A stretch of 64,000 nt of DNA from NCBI GenBank assembly GCA_024648765.1, contig JABYQC010000001.1:245000-308999 (forward strand), given 5' to 3'. A program made the position numbers and the translations under genes. The notes below the pieces were generated by a model. It saw nothing but the letters and a program-made list of their open reading frames with translations, did not search any database and was not told where the DNA came from. Within the stretch, counting starts at the first letter, position 1; the number at the start of each line of letters is the position of its first letter. Positions 51,083 through 61,776 of this stretch are shown here, piece by piece. The stretch is from Candidatus Westeberhardia cardiocondylae. Its GTDB lineage: Bacteria; Pseudomonadota; Gammaproteobacteria; Enterobacterales; Enterobacteriaceae.

Positions 51083-53485
51083 TTATGTATTTCTTAATGA
51101 TATTTTAAATTTATTTTTCAGTGCTGTTAAACATTTGTTCACCATATTAGAAATTTCTTCATCTTGTAAAGTTTTTGTGTTACATTGAAAAATTATACTA
51201 ATAGATAAACTTTTGTATCCATTTTGTATACCTTTGCCTTTATATATATCAAATATATTGATATCAACTATTTTATTATATAAAGTATTTTTACATAAAT
51301 TAATTACATCTTTTACAGAAATTTCATTTTTTATAATAATAGAAATATCTCTTCTATTTACAGGAAATTTAGTGATATTATTAAAATAGGGAATATTATA
51401 TTTATAAAAATATTTATAAAATAACTCAAATAACACAATAGAAACATTAGTAAAATTTAATTTTTTCTTTAATACTGGGTGTATAACACCTACAAATCCA
51501 ATAGATTTTCCTTGGTAATAAATATCAGAGCTTTTTTGGGGATGTAAGATAAAATTATTTGTGGAATTTTTAAAAACAATATTGCTGTCATTATAAGTAA
51601 GATAAAAAATGGATTCTAAATCTCCTTTTACATCATAAAAATCTATTTCTCGATTTGGTATATCCCAATGTTCGTTAAAACGGGAACCTATAACAATACC
51701 AGATAACATAAAATCTTGACGAACACCAAAACATGCATTACCATCAGGAATATAACATAAACCACTTTCAAAAATACGGATACGATTTTGTTGACGATTT
51801 TTATTGTATGTTGCAACATTTATTAAACCAGTAAGCAAAGATAAGCGCATTACTGACATATCCTGAGACATTGGATTTATAATATTTAATGCTTGTTTCA
51901 TTGGAAAAATTAATTTTTGTATTTTTGGATTTACAAAACTATATGTAATAACTTCTTGATAACCTCGATCTGATAATAGTACTTTAATGCGTTGCAGAGG
52001 TAATATAGTTGTTGTTGATACAGAAGGTTTTATAGGAAAATCTATAGGAATTCCAGGAATATTATCGTAACCATATACGCGAAATATTTCTTCAATTAAA
52101 TCCTCTTCGATAGATAAATCAGATCTCCATGTAGGTATGTAGACATTCCAAAAAAATTTTGTAGATATTAATTTACAACCAACACGAAGTAAAATGTTTT
52201 CAATTTCTTTTTTTGTAACAAAATTACCTACTAATCTTGTAATTTTTTTTTTATATAATATTATATTTTTTAACACAGGAAGAAACTTTTTACAAGTTAT
52301 ATTAATGACAGGTCCTGGTTCTCCTCCACAAATTTTTAATAACAATGCAGTAAACCTTTCAAAAACTGAAAAAGAAAAAAATGGATCCACATTGCCATTT
52401 CCATAATATTGAGAAGTTTCAGTATATAAATTATAATCATGAGAACAATTCAAAATTTTTTCTGGATCGAAGAATGCGCATTCTAAAAATATATCTTTTG
52501 TATCAATAGTAATATGTGAATACATGCTGTGTATAATGCCAGCTATTGATAATATATTTGTATCACTTGCTATTACTAAAGTACCAGAAGTTAAACTAAT
52601 TGTCTTATTGTGCGATAAAAAAAATATTTCATTGGATTTGGCTTCTCTGACAATAATTTTTTTTTCTATTTTTTTTAAATCATATGCAAATATGGGTTGA
52701 CCTAATTCTAACAAAATATAATTAGAAAGATCTTTGATAATACCTTGCGAAATAAATCCAGAGCGTCGTAATTTTTCTGCAATCCATATCGGAGTTGTAA
52801 CATTAACATTAATATTTTTTATTACTCTCCCTATATAACGAGGACAAAATTTTGGGGATTTTACAGAAATTAATAATTTTTCTTGAGTAACAGGAAAAAT
52901 TTTATTAAATATTGGTTTTTTTAATTTATAACCACTCACTAAAGATAAATCTCTTGCTATTCCAAATATGCTAGAACAATCAGTTCGATTTGTTGTAACA
53001 TTAATACTAATAATGTTGTCGTATAACTTAAGATATTTATATACATCAGCACCGATAGGTGCATTTTTGGGAAATTCAATAATTTTTTTGGAATCATATA
53101 ATGATATACCCAATGTATAAGCAGAACATAATGTACCTTCTGAGATATAATGTTTTATATTCATAGTATGCGTTTTATAAGCGTTGGGAAATGTAGATTC
53201 CAATGTAGCAACTGCAACTTTTAAATTAACTCTGCAATTTTTATTAGAACAAACAATATTTAATGTAGTAGGTAAACCAATATCTACTGTATTTATATAT
53301 AATTTTGAATTTTTGGGATGCTTTATACATTTTGTGATTTTCCCTATAATTACATTCTTAAAATATTTAGATACTTTCTCTATACTCGTGACTTCTAAAC
53401 CAGCTGCAGAGAAATTTTTTAACAAAGAATTATGATCTATATGCACCGAAAACCATTTGCATAACCAATATTCACTGAATTTCAT
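51083..53485 (-). CDS. pheT: Phenylalanyl-tRNA synthetase beta chain, editing site altered
   Basis: Beta subunit of the alpha2-beta2 enzyme that charges tRNA-Phe. 800 residues (E. coli 795) with an N-terminal tRNA-binding EMAP-like domain (about 40-150), the B3/B4 editing module (about 210-400), a B5 domain, a catalytic-like core and the C-terminal anticodon-binding domain. In the editing pocket the residue for E. coli His261 is F266, Gly318 is replaced by H319 and Ala356 by T357, while Glu334 and Thr354 equivalents remain. Hydrolysis of Tyr-tRNA-Phe is therefore probably weak or lost. The synthetic domains look functional. pheS lies 18 bases upstream. Confidence 0.96.
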   Translation of the reverse strand: MKFSEYWLCKWFSVHIDHNSLLKNFSAAGLEVTSIEKVSKYFKNVIIGKITKCIKHPKNSKLYINTVDIGLPTTLNIVCSNKNCRVNLKVAVATLESTFPNAYKTHTMNIKHYISEGTLCSAYTLGISLYDSKKIIEFPKNAPIGADVYKYLKLYDNIISINVTTNRTDCSSIFGIARDLSLVSGYKLKKPIFNKIFPVTQEKLLISVKSPKFCPRYIGRVIKNINVNVTTPIWIAEKLRRSGFISQGIIKDLSNYILLELGQPIFAYDLKKIEKKIIVREAKSNEIFFLSHNKTISLTSGTLVIASDTNILSIAGIIHSMYSHITIDTKDIFLECAFFDPEKILNCSHDYNLYTETSQYYGNGNVDPFFSFSVFERFTALLLKICGGEPGPVINITCKKFLPVLKNIILYKKKITRLVGNFVTKKEIENILLRVGCKLISTKFFWNVYIPTWRSDLSIEEDLIEEIFRVYGYDNIPGIPIDFPIKPSVSTTTILPLQRIKVLLSDRGYQEVITYSFVNPKIQKLIFPMKQALNIINPMSQDMSVMRLSLLTGLINVATYNKNRQQNRIRIFESGLCYIPDGNACFGVRQDFMLSGIVIGSRFNEHWDIPNREIDFYDVKGDLESIFYLTYNDSNIVFKNSTNNFILHPQKSSDIYYQGKSIGFVGVIHPVLKKKLNFTNVSIVLFELFYKYFYKYNIPYFNNITKFPVNRRDISIIIKNEISVKDVINLCKNTLYNKIVDINIFDIYKGKGIQNGYKSLSISIIFQCNTKTLQDEEISNMVNKCLTALKNKFKISLRNT

Positions 53486-53503
53486 ATAGTATTCTAAATA
53501 TTT

Positions 53504-54487
53504 TTATAATCTAAATTGTTTAAGAAATCTTATATCGTTATCAAAAAAAATGCGTAAATCAGGAATTTTATAACGCAACATCACTAGTCTTTCCACTCCT
53601 GCTCCAAATGCAAATCCAGAATAAATATCTGGATTAATATTAGCTTTTTTTAAAATATTAGGATGAATCATGCCGCAACCTAAAACTTCCAACCAATTTC
53701 CATCTTCCTTGATATCTATTTCTGCAGAAGGTTCGGTAAAAGGAAAATAAGAAGGTCGAAAACGCATTTCAATTTTTCTGTCAAAGAAATTGTAAATAAA
53801 ATCATAACATAATTGTTTTAAATGACTAAATTTAATATTAATATCTATAGCGAATCCTTCAATTTGATGAAACATGGGACTATGAATTTTATCGTTATCT
53901 CTTCTGTAAACTTTACCGCAAGAAAAAATTCTCATTGGAGGAGGAATTTTTCGCATAACACGCATTTGAATGCTTGTTGTTTGTGTACGCAATAATCTAC
54001 ATTTATCAAAACGAAAAGTATCTTTACAAGATCTTGCTGGATGATTTATTGGGATATTTAAAGAATCGAAATTATAATAATCATTTTCTATTTCTGAACC
54101 AGAAACATAAGAAAACCCAATTTTTTCAAAAAAATTTCCTATATGGAATATTGCATATGTAATTGGATGTAAAGAACCATATTCTTTATATCTTCCTGGC
54201 AAAGAAATATCAAAAAAATCATTATTTATGTCATTATGAATAATATTGTTTTCTAAAAAATTTTTATGATTTATTAAATGTTCGTAAATTTCTTTTTTAG
54301 CATTGTTAATAATGAAACCAATTTTTTTTTTATCTTCCAATGGAGAATCTTTGATTAACTTAATTTGTTTTGCAAAATATCCTTTTTTACCAAAGAATTT
54401 TACACGAATACATTCTAACGCATCTATATCCATAGATTTGTCAATGATTTCTTTCATTTTTATAAATACTTTACTATAGTTACACAT
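53504..54487 (-). CDS. pheS: Phenylalanyl-tRNA synthetase alpha chain
   Basis: Catalytic subunit of PheRS. 327 residues, as in E. coli. Class II motif 2 region FSCGKVYRRD...FHQIEGF near 195-220, the conserved FRPSYFPFTEPSAEID near 250, and motif 3 SGFAFGAGVERLVMLRY near 298 are intact, including the Ala that shapes the phenylalanine pocket. It is transcribed after rplT. I found no phenylalanine-rich pheM-like leader in the 206-base gap before it. Confidence 0.96.
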   Translation of the reverse strand: MCNYSKVFIKMKEIIDKSMDIDALECIRVKFFGKKGYFAKQIKLIKDSPLEDKKKIGFIINNAKKEIYEHLINHKNFLENNIIHNDINNDFFDISLPGRYKEYGSLHPITYAIFHIGNFFEKIGFSYVSGSEIENDYYNFDSLNIPINHPARSCKDTFRFDKCRLLRTQTTSIQMRVMRKIPPPMRIFSCGKVYRRDNDKIHSPMFHQIEGFAIDINIKFSHLKQLCYDFIYNFFDRKIEMRFRPSYFPFTEPSAEIDIKEDGNWLEVLGCGMIHPNILKKANINPDIYSGFAFGAGVERLVMLRYKIPDLRIFFDNDIRFLKQFRL

Positions 54488-54693
54488 ACATAATAACTAT
54501 CCTGCGATTATTAAAAAAATTTATCAATACATCAAGCAATATTTGGTACATTTATAAATAAATTCTATATATGAATTTTACTAAAATATTCATAATATTA
54601 TAATTTGCTTCCAATATATAACAAAAAATATGAAAAATTTATTGTATTGAAAATATAATATTCATAAAACAAAGTATTATTTAAGATAAGATT

Positions 54694-55047
54694 TTATTTT
54701 ACACATTTAATTTGTTTCATTAATTTATCTAAAATAGTATTTTCAAAAATTGCAATATTTGCTATAATTTTTCTATTTATTATGATAGAAGACTTTTTCA
54801 AATGATGCATAAATTGACTATATGTAATATTATATTTTCTTACTGCAGCATTAATACGCATAATCCATATTTTACGAAATATTCTTTTTCTTTGTTTTCT
54901 ATCCCGATAAGAGTATTGATGAGATTTTATCATAGCTTGATATGCTACTCGATAAGATCTGGAACGTGCACCATAATAACCCTTGGTTTTTTTTAATATT
55001 TTTTTATGACGAGAATGCGCTATAACTCCTCGTTTAATACGTACCAT
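54694..55047 (-). CDS. rplT: Ribosomal protein bL20
   Basis: Early-assembly 50S protein, also a translational repressor of rpmI-rplT in E. coli. 117 residues (E. coli 118), very basic; [33 protein letters not shown] and [21 protein letters not shown] regions are conserved. It follows rpmI by 68 bases in the infC-rpmI-rplT cluster. Confidence 0.97.
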   Translation of the reverse strand: MVRIKRGVIAHSRHKKILKKTKGYYGARSRSYRVAYQAMIKSHQYSYRDRKQRKRIFRKIWIMRINAAVRKYNITYSQFMHHLKKSSIIINRKIIANIAIFENTILDKLMKQIKCVK

Positions 55048-55115
55048 AAATTATTATCCTCATAGTATAAAATATTTATAAAAAGTTTTATATAAGATAC
55101 TAGTATGAAACCACA

Positions 55116-55313
55116 TTATAGATATGGTAAACAACGTGCAATTAAATTTTTTTTATCTTTAGAGACAAAAAATGTAGCACCTAAATGTCTTTTACGTTTT
55201 GAAGATTTTTTTGTCAAAATATGTCGCATATTTGCACGTTTTCTTTTAAACTTACCTAAAGCAGTTTTTTTAAATCTTTTTTTTACAGCACGAATTGTCT
55301 TAATTTTTAACAT
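55116..55313 (-). CDS. rpmI: Ribosomal protein bL35
   Basis: A 65-residue 50S protein (E. coli 65). [15 protein letters not shown] at the N-terminus, [15 protein letters not shown] in the middle and CLPYL at the end match the family. It lies between infC and rplT as in E. coli. Confidence 0.97.
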   Translation of the reverse strand: MLKIKTIRAVKKRFKKTALGKFKRKRANMRHILTKKSSKRKRHLGATFFVSKDKKNLIARCLPYL

Positions 55314-55367
55314 TTAAATTTCCTTATCACAATATTACCAATATTCAATAAAATAATTACAATGTAT

Positions 55368-55901
55368 TTATTTGTTTTTCTTAATCACAACCATAACCAT
55401 TTGTCTTCCCTCTATTTTTTTTGGCATTGATTCGATTATTGCAAAATTTACTAAATCATCGCGAATTCTATAAAGAATTTTTATACCAACATCTTGGTGT
55501 ATAATTTCTCTACCACGAAATCGTAATGTAATTTTTACCTTATTTCCATGATGTAAAAAACGCAAAATATTTTTTAATTTAATTTGATAATCTCTTTCGT
55601 CGGTATTGGGACGAAATTTAATTTCTTTAATTTGTATAATTTGTTGTTTTTTTTTGTGTTTTTTAATTATTTTGTTCTTTTCATAAAGAAATTTTCCATA
55701 ATTCATAATTTTACAAACAGGAGGAATGGAATTGGAACTAATTTCTACTAAATCGGCATTTAAATCTTTAGCTTTTTTTAAACCAAAATCTAATGAAACA
55801 ATTCCGAATAATATTCCATCCAAACCAATTAATCGAATTTTTTTAGAAAGAATTTCTTGATTAATACGATTATTACGTATTATTTTTTTTCCCCCTTTAA
55901 T
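55368..55901 (-). CDS. infC: Translation initiation factor IF-3, AUU start
   Basis: Binds the 30S subunit, prevents premature 50S joining and rejects non-canonical start codons. Reading from the ATT at 55901-55899 gives [14 protein letters not shown], in register with E. coli MKGGKRVQTARPNRIN, preceded by AAGGAGG six bases upstream. The usual ATG/GTG/TTG rules would wrongly start at a TTG (55823) and lose 26 residues. 177 residues (E. coli 180), with the N-domain and C-domain intact ([25 protein letters not shown]). The rare start is the known basis of IF3 autoregulation in E. coli. It overlaps the thrS end by 22 bases. Confidence 0.96.
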   Translation of the reverse strand: MKGGKKIIRNNRINQEILSKKIRLIGLDGILFGIVSLDFGLKKAKDLNADLVEISSNSIPPVCKIMNYGKFLYEKNKIIKKHKKKQQIIQIKEIKFRPNTDERDYQIKLKNILRFLHHGNKVKITLRFRGREIIHQDVGIKILYRIRDDLVNFAIIESMPKKIEGRQMVMVVIKKNK

Positions 55902-57835
55902 ATTTCTCCTCCTTGTATATTTAAAGTTTTATTTATAATTTCTTTATTTAAATTTTTAATAAACTTATTAAGATTCATATTTTTAACATATTTTCCGCAA
56001 CGTGTACGTACAGAAACTGTATTATTTTGAACCTCTTCATCTCCGCAAATTAACATGTAAGGAATTTCTTGCAAAGTATGTTCCCTGATTTTAAAATTTA
56101 TTTTTTTATTTCTTATATCTTCTATTGTTCTAATATTAGTGTAAGAAAAAATTTTTTTTATTTTAATAACATATTGTGTGTGTTTTTCGGTAATATTCAT
56201 GATAACAACTTGTATAGGAGATAACCAAGTAGGATAACGTCCAGAAAATTCTTCTGTTAAAATTGCTATAAATCTTTCTATAGATCCAAAAATAGCACGA
56301 TGAATCATAATAGGAGCAATCTTTTCATTTTTCTTATTAATATAAAATGCACCCAAACGATATGGTAAAAAACAATCTAATTGAATTGTACCACATTGCC
56401 ATTCTCTGTTAAAACAATCAAAAAAAGAAAACTCAATTTTCGGTCCATAAAATGCTCCTTTTCCCGGATTATATTGAAATTCAATATTATTCTCTAAAAG
56501 TATTGTAACTAAATTTTCTTCCATATAATTCCAAATATCATCATTTCCAATATATTTGGATGGTTTTGTAGATAATTTTACAATAATTTTATTAAATCCA
56601 AATATAGCATATACATCGTATATCATTTTAATACAGTTTATAATTTCATTTTTTATTTGTTTTTTTTCACAAAATATATGTGCATCATCTTGAGTAAAAT
56701 TTCTCAAACGCATCAAACCATACAAAGAACCAGAGGGTTCATTACGATGACAACATCCAAATTCTGCTATCCTAAAAGGAAGATCTCGATAAGAACGTAA
56801 ATTATGTTTAAAAATTTGTACATGACCAGGACAATTCATTGGCTTAATGCAATATTCTTTATTTTCCGAAAATGTGCTAAACATATTTGCAGCATAGTTC
56901 TCCCAATGTCCAGTTTTTTCCCATAAAAAACGGTTTAACATAAACGGGGTATATACTTCTTGATAATTAAATTTTTGTAATTGTATACGAACAAAATTTT
57001 GTAATTCCCTAAAAATAACATAACCATTATTATGCCAAAATATCATTCCAGGAATTTCTTTTTGAATATGATATAAATCAAGTTTTTTTCCGATCATACG
57101 ATGATCACGATTTTTGTCTATTTTAACAACTTGTAAATGAGAATAAAATTTATTCTCATTTTCTAATACTATACCATAAATACGCTGTAATATTTTTCTT
57201 TTTCCATTACTTTTTTTCCAAAAAATTCCAGAGGTATTCTTATATAATTTAAAATATTGACAAAACTTTGTATTTGGAGCTTGAATTCCTTGAAATATAT
57301 CTATATATTTTTGATGATAGTATAATGTACAATCATTATGATTTTTTATTTTATTTAAAATAGAAACCTTATAATTTTCATTTCTTTTGGAAAATATAGA
57401 GACTGCTGTTGGCAAGGTAACATTTTTTTTAAAAATAGTAAAATTATCTGTAATAAAATCACGCATTAATTGTTCTATATTGTTTAATTCATGTTTTGTT
57501 AAAATATGATCAATGTCAATATCATAATAAAATTTTTTGTTTATAATAGATCCATTAACCATTTTTGCATAAGGAAAAATTTTTTTTATTGCATAACCTA
57601 ATAAATAAACACAAGTTTTCCGAATAATTTTTATACTAATACTATCATTAGTAGTAACAATATGAAGATTTGTATTTTCTTTAATTAAATCTAATGCATG
57701 AATTAATTTTCCATTGGAAAAACCTGCAAGACAAGAATTAGCAAGAGATAAACTAATACTACGAGATACATCTAATGGTGACACATAACAATCAAAAGAT
57801 TTTTTACTGCCATCTGGAAAAGTAATAACAAGCAT
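55880..57835 (-). CDS. thrS: Threonyl-tRNA synthetase with degenerate editing site
   Basis: Charges tRNA-Thr. 651 residues (E. coli 642) with TGS-like N1, editing N2 (about 63-224), catalytic and anticodon domains. Catalytic zinc ligands remain: Cys in KPMNCPGH, His in DDAHIF and His in MIHRAI. In N2 the E. coli editing residues His73, His77, Cys182 and His186 correspond to K73, Y77, F181 and Q185, so hydrolysis of Ser-tRNA-Thr is almost surely lost. The ATG at 57835 ([10 protein letters not shown]) is preferred to the GTG at 57844. The C-terminus runs 22 bases into infC, over its ribosome site and AUU start. Confidence 0.96.
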   Translation of the reverse strand: MLVITFPDGSKKSFDCYVSPLDVSRSISLSLANSCLAGFSNGKLIHALDLIKENTNLHIVTTNDSISIKIIRKTCVYLLGYAIKKIFPYAKMVNGSIINKKFYYDIDIDHILTKHELNNIEQLMRDFITDNFTIFKKNVTLPTAVSIFSKRNENYKVSILNKIKNHNDCTLYYHQKYIDIFQGIQAPNTKFCQYFKLYKNTSGIFWKKSNGKRKILQRIYGIVLENENKFYSHLQVVKIDKNRDHRMIGKKLDLYHIQKEIPGMIFWHNNGYVIFRELQNFVRIQLQKFNYQEVYTPFMLNRFLWEKTGHWENYAANMFSTFSENKEYCIKPMNCPGHVQIFKHNLRSYRDLPFRIAEFGCCHRNEPSGSLYGLMRLRNFTQDDAHIFCEKKQIKNEIINCIKMIYDVYAIFGFNKIIVKLSTKPSKYIGNDDIWNYMEENLVTILLENNIEFQYNPGKGAFYGPKIEFSFFDCFNREWQCGTIQLDCFLPYRLGAFYINKKNEKIAPIMIHRAIFGSIERFIAILTEEFSGRYPTWLSPIQVVIMNITEKHTQYVIKIKKIFSYTNIRTIEDIRNKKINFKIREHTLQEIPYMLICGDEEVQNNTVSVRTRCGKYVKNMNLNKFIKNLNKEIINKTLNIQGGEILKGEKK

Positions 57836-58402
57836 AAAATTCACACTTCAAATAAAAATATTTATACCAATATTAACAATATTTTTAACATAAAATATTA
57901 TTGAAAATAAATTTATTATTTACAAATTTTGCAAAAATTCCAAATTATATTAAATACGATATGATATATTATGAATACATACATACTTTATAAAATAACA
58001 CAAAGAGAATATATTGAACAAAAATTATAACATATAAGTACACAAAATATGTAAACATATACAATACATAAACCTATAAAAATAATAAAACATTAATAAT
58101 TACAATAAAATATTTAAGTATATATGTATATAATATATTCAAAAAATAAAAAATTTTTTAAAAATATTCATACAATGCAATATGAACAAAATAAAACAAA
58201 TTATATAATATTTTATAAAAAAAATCAAAAACATAATATATTTATAAATATACTATTAACATATGTACACAATCATATCAAAAAATATATTTGACAATAC
58301 ACAATAAATTTTATAACATTATGTTGTGTATTTTGATTAATTTTGGAAATATTTTACAAATTTTGAATAATTGTTTTTATATCTAGAGAATTTTCCAATA
58401 TT
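57836..58402. other. Divergent thrS-tRNA-Asn spacer, no gene
   Basis: About 570 A/T-rich bases. The thrS leader must be at the left end; the stem-loops of the E. coli thrS translational operator were not recognised. Confidence 0.5.
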
Positions 58403-58475
58403 TCCTCTGTAGTTCAGTTGGTAGAACAGCGGACTGTTAATCCGCGTGTCACTGGTTCGAGTCCAGTCGGAGGAG
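58403..58475 (+). tRNA. tRNA-Asn(GUU)
   Basis: Plus-strand cloverleaf with acceptor TCCTCTG/CGGAGGA, anticodon GTT in the loop CTGTTAA, T-loop TTCGAGT and G73, nearly identical to E. coli tRNA-Asn. CCA not encoded (GCATAA follows). Confidence 0.97.
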
Positions 58476-58621
58476 CATAAATATTTATAAGATTTACATT
58501 TATAATATATGTCGCATGTATTACAATGCATATTTGTAAATATTAAAAAAAATTAATGACACATGTAATTATTTACAAACAGGTATTTGAATGTGTTGAA
58601 ATAAAATATTGAAAATAAAAG

Positions 58622-59044
58622 TTACTTTTGCTGTTGATATAACCAACTTTCTAATATAACAGCCGCAGAAAGAGCATCAACATTATCTTTTTTAATGAAG
58701 CAAAAATTATTATTCTTTAATCTAGATTTTGCTTCAAAAGTACTTAATCTTTCATCATGAAAAATAATCGGGTAGCTAAAACGATTTTGTATTTGATGAG
58801 AAAAATTTCTAACTTGTAAAGTAAATGGCTGTTCAGTACCATTCATATTTAGTGGCAATCCTATAATAATTTTCAAAAATTTCCATTCATTAAAAAATTT
58901 TTGTATTATTAACCAATTAGGTTTACCATTAAAAATTTTAAATACACCTATTGGATGTACTATTTTGATTCTATAATGTGAAATAGCAATTCCAATATTT
59001 TTTGTACCTATATCAAATGCAACAAAGTAAACATTCTTTTTCAT
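58622..59044 (-). CDS. ruvX: YqgF/RuvX-family RNase H-fold nuclease
   Basis: Putative pre-16S rRNA 5'-end processing nuclease of the RuvC-like YqgF family. Starting at the ATG 59044 gives 140 residues (E. coli 138). VAFDIGTKNIGIAIS near residues 7-21 holds the first acidic metal ligand, GLPLNMNGTEQPFT near 69 and HDERLST near 103 follow, and VDALSAAVILESW supplies the last Asp. A longer frame upstream (to 59155) is hydrophobic noise. In E. coli ruvX and galP lie in the same region. Confidence 0.93.
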   Translation of the reverse strand: MKKNVYFVAFDIGTKNIGIAISHYRIKIVHPIGVFKIFNGKPNWLIIQKFFNEWKFLKIIIGLPLNMNGTEQPFTLQVRNFSHQIQNRFSYPIIFHDERLSTFEAKSRLKNNNFCFIKKDNVDALSAAVILESWLYQQQK

Positions 59045-59191
59045 AAAGTGAAGAAAATTATATAAACAATAAAATTTTAATTTATGTTGAACAATCATAT
59101 AAAAAATATACAAAAAAATTTTATAAAATATTTTACAAAATACATTACACAACAAAATGTATTTATATGCAATTTTTTACAAAAAAATTTT

Positions 59192-60583
59192 TTATTTTCC
59201 AATATTTCGCAATAGTTTTCCTTGCATTAAATTTTTTTCAATACTTTCCAAAGAAATATTTTTTGTTTCTGGAACAAATACGGCAGTAATTATAATAAAT
59301 GTAAAATTTAATAAACCATAAAATAAAAAGGTATTAGAACTACCAAATATTTCTAACATAGTTAGAAATGTAGCTCCAACAATCATATTAGCCAACCAAT
59401 TTGTAGCAGTAGATACTGTAATACCAAAATCTCTACCTTTTAATGGTTGAATTTCTGAACATAATACCCATACCAAAGGTCCAGCACTCATTGCAAAACC
59501 AATAATAAAAATCATTAACATAATAATGGAAAAATATTTTTGAAAATTATCATTGATACCGAAAAATAATAATATCCCTAATATAATCATTCCAACAGAC
59601 ATCACTAAAAACCCAAGTTTTAAAGTAGGTTTTCTCCCCCATCTATCAACTAAACCAATTGCAATAAAAGTAGCTAATACATTTACCAAGCCAACGCAAA
59701 CAGTACCCCACATTTGACTAACTGTATCATTAAAACCAGCTAAATCAAAAATTTTCGGAGCATAATACATAATGACATTCATACCAGTAAATTGCTGCAT
59801 AATTTGCAACAATATTCCTAAAAATACAACTCGACGAAAATTATTATTATTTTTAAATAATTTCCAACCACTTTGCTTAATTTTTAAACTATCTTGTATT
59901 TCATTTAGTTCCTTTCGAACTTGTTCTGTGGAATCACGTAACATATTTAATACCTTTTTGGCTTCTTGATATTTACCATGAAAAGCTAGCCAACGAGGAC
60001 TACCTGGTAAAAATAACACACCAATAAATAACAAAATTGCAGGAATTGTAATAATGCCTAACATCCAACGCCAAGATCCATAATAACTGAAAGCAGTATC
60101 AGATAAATATGCTACTAAAATTCCTATAGTAATCATAAGTTGGTACATAGAAATCATAGAACCCCTAATTTTTTCTGGAGCAATTTCTGATAAATATAGT
60201 GGAGCAGTATATGAAGTAATACCAACTGCTAATCCTAAAAGAATTCTGGCAATTACTAAAGATTCTACATTTAGTGAAAATGCAGACCACAATGAACCAA
60301 TAACAAATAATATTGAACCAACAAGTAAACTAAATTTTCTTCCAAATTTCGCTGAAATCCAACCAGAAAAAAATGCTCCTATAGCAGCTCCAAACATCAT
60401 GGAACTTACCACCCATTCTTTTTGGTAATCTGTAATTTGTAAATCAATGGAAAGAAATGGTAGTGCTCCAGCAATAACACCAATATCTAATCCAAATAAT
60501 AATCCAGCTAGGGCTGCCATAAAACAAACAAAAAAAGTAAAACTAGTATGCAATGTATGAGATTTATTTATAGTAATATTCAT
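59192..60583 (-). CDS. galP: GalP-type sugar:proton symporter
   Basis: Major-facilitator sugar porter, imported hexose (galactose or glucose in E. coli) moving with protons. 463 residues (E. coli 464), with very high identity: twelve membrane segments, [17 protein letters not shown] near 26, [13 protein letters not shown] near 79, PGSPRW near 192, [14 protein letters not shown] near 266, DRWGRKPT near 318 and PETK near the end. The ATG at 60583 follows GGAGG; a TTG one codon upstream is rejected. It is probably an important sugar entry route feeding the glycolytic and pentose-phosphate genes of this window. Confidence 0.95.
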   Translation of the reverse strand: MNITINKSHTLHTSFTFFVCFMAALAGLLFGLDIGVIAGALPFLSIDLQITDYQKEWVVSSMMFGAAIGAFFSGWISAKFGRKFSLLVGSILFVIGSLWSAFSLNVESLVIARILLGLAVGITSYTAPLYLSEIAPEKIRGSMISMYQLMITIGILVAYLSDTAFSYYGSWRWMLGIITIPAILLFIGVLFLPGSPRWLAFHGKYQEAKKVLNMLRDSTEQVRKELNEIQDSLKIKQSGWKLFKNNNNFRRVVFLGILLQIMQQFTGMNVIMYYAPKIFDLAGFNDTVSQMWGTVCVGLVNVLATFIAIGLVDRWGRKPTLKLGFLVMSVGMIILGILLFFGINDNFQKYFSIIMLMIFIIGFAMSAGPLVWVLCSEIQPLKGRDFGITVSTATNWLANMIVGATFLTMLEIFGSSNTFLFYGLLNFTFIIITAVFVPETKNISLESIEKNLMQGKLLRNIGK

Positions 60584-61416
60584 CAATCCTCCAAAATCAA
60601 ATTACAAAAATTTTTTTAAATATATCATTGAATTATATAATTATCAACAAAACAAATAACATAAGATTCTTATTTTACAAAATAAATTTTATAGATAAAG
60701 AAAAATTGAGATGCAAGAAATTTTATTGTACATATATGACAATTTTATTATTTTGTCAAACAATATAATGTATACAAGATAAAATTTTTTTTACATAAAC
60801 ATTATTGTGTAAACATAATATGTTAATTATGATATAATATATAAAATAACCGTTTAAATAAAAAATTATTATAAATATACTTACGATTTGTACTGCATGT
60901 ACATTACAAAACTATATTTAAAATTTTTGTGTAATATCTATTATCACAATGTTAACAAAACAACATTATTCTGAAAAATAAAATTTAAAAACTTCATAAT
61001 ATATTGATAAAATTCTAAAATACCATGATACTATTGTATATAAATAATAACAGTAATAAAATTGTTGCTATTATTTATTTGACATCATATCACGTAAATG
61101 ATACGATTTATTATATTTAAATATTTGTTTAATATTTACCCATTTAATTCTTCTTTTGTATCACAATTAATTTTTAAAAGACATTTATCTATAATAAATA
61201 ATATAATCTGTCAATGATAAATATCAATAATACCAAACACTATATTTAATTATAAAAATTAAAAAAATGAAATATTTTATACATTTATATTTTAAAATAA
61301 AATGCAAGAATTATTTTCATAGGATGCTTATATAAAATGACAAATTATTTGTCAAAATTTGTTAAATGATTTTATGAAATCCAATATGATGTACATTTTT
61401 ACGGGAGGATTAGATT
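60584..61416. other. Divergent galP-trxA spacer, no gene
   Basis: About 830 bases of A/T-rich DNA. In E. coli these two genes are far apart, so this is a rearrangement joint. No gene remnant could be assigned. GGGAGG at 61403-61408 serves trxA. Confidence 0.5.
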
Positions 61417-61749
61417 ATGGAAAATTATATTATTCAAATCGATGATAATAATTTTCAAAAAATATTCAAAAAAAAAGGATTTTTTCTAATAGATTTTTGG
61501 GCAACATGGTGTAATCCATGTAAAATTATGCAAAAAATACTATTCAATATAGCAAAAGAATTTAAAAAAAGATTAGTTATTGCCAAATTAAATGTTGATG
61601 AAAATCCCAAAATAGTATCTGAATATAATGTCCGTAGTGTTCCTACATTGTTATTATTTAATAATGGAGAAATTATTGATAAACATGTGGGTTCTTTATC
61701 TCACGAAAAATGTAAGATGTTTATACAAAAACACATCGATTGTAAATAA
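61417..61749 (+). CDS. trxA: Thioredoxin 1 with CNPC active site
   Basis: Disulfide reductant for ribonucleotide reductase and other proteins. 110 residues (E. coli 109). Buried D26, W31, P34 and the cis-proline in SVPTLLLF near 76 are kept. The active site reads WCNPCK (C32, N33, P34, C35), where nearly all thioredoxins have WCGPCK. GGGAGG eight bases upstream supports the ATG. It precedes rho as in E. coli, but rhoL and rhlB are missing. Confidence 0.95.
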   Translation: MENYIIQIDDNNFQKIFKKKGFFLIDFWATWCNPCKIMQKILFNIAKEFKKRLVIAKLNVDENPKIVSEYNVRSVPTLLLFNNGEIIDKHVGSLSHEKCKMFIQKHIDCK

Positions 61750-61776
61750 TATTTCTTTTCTCATTAAAAGGAATAT
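61749..61776 (+). terminator. Eleven-pair hairpin at the trxA stop
   Basis: Bases 61749-61759 pair with 61766-61776 (one G-U) around a six-base loop, starting at the last base of the trxA stop codon. No T-run follows, so it may protect the mRNA 3' end or act as a weak terminator. Confidence 0.4.

Noticed and set aside
54488-54693. Search for a pheM-like leader peptide and attenuator before pheS
   Set aside because: The only short ORF (MNIIFSIQ) has a single Phe and no following GC-rich terminator; not convincing.
55823-55823. TTG as the infC start
   Set aside because: It removes the conserved N-terminal 26 residues; the ATT at 55901 aligns exactly with the known E. coli start.
58337-58531. 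64-codon minus-strand ORF
   Set aside because: Antisense to tRNA-Asn; typical false ORF over tRNAs.
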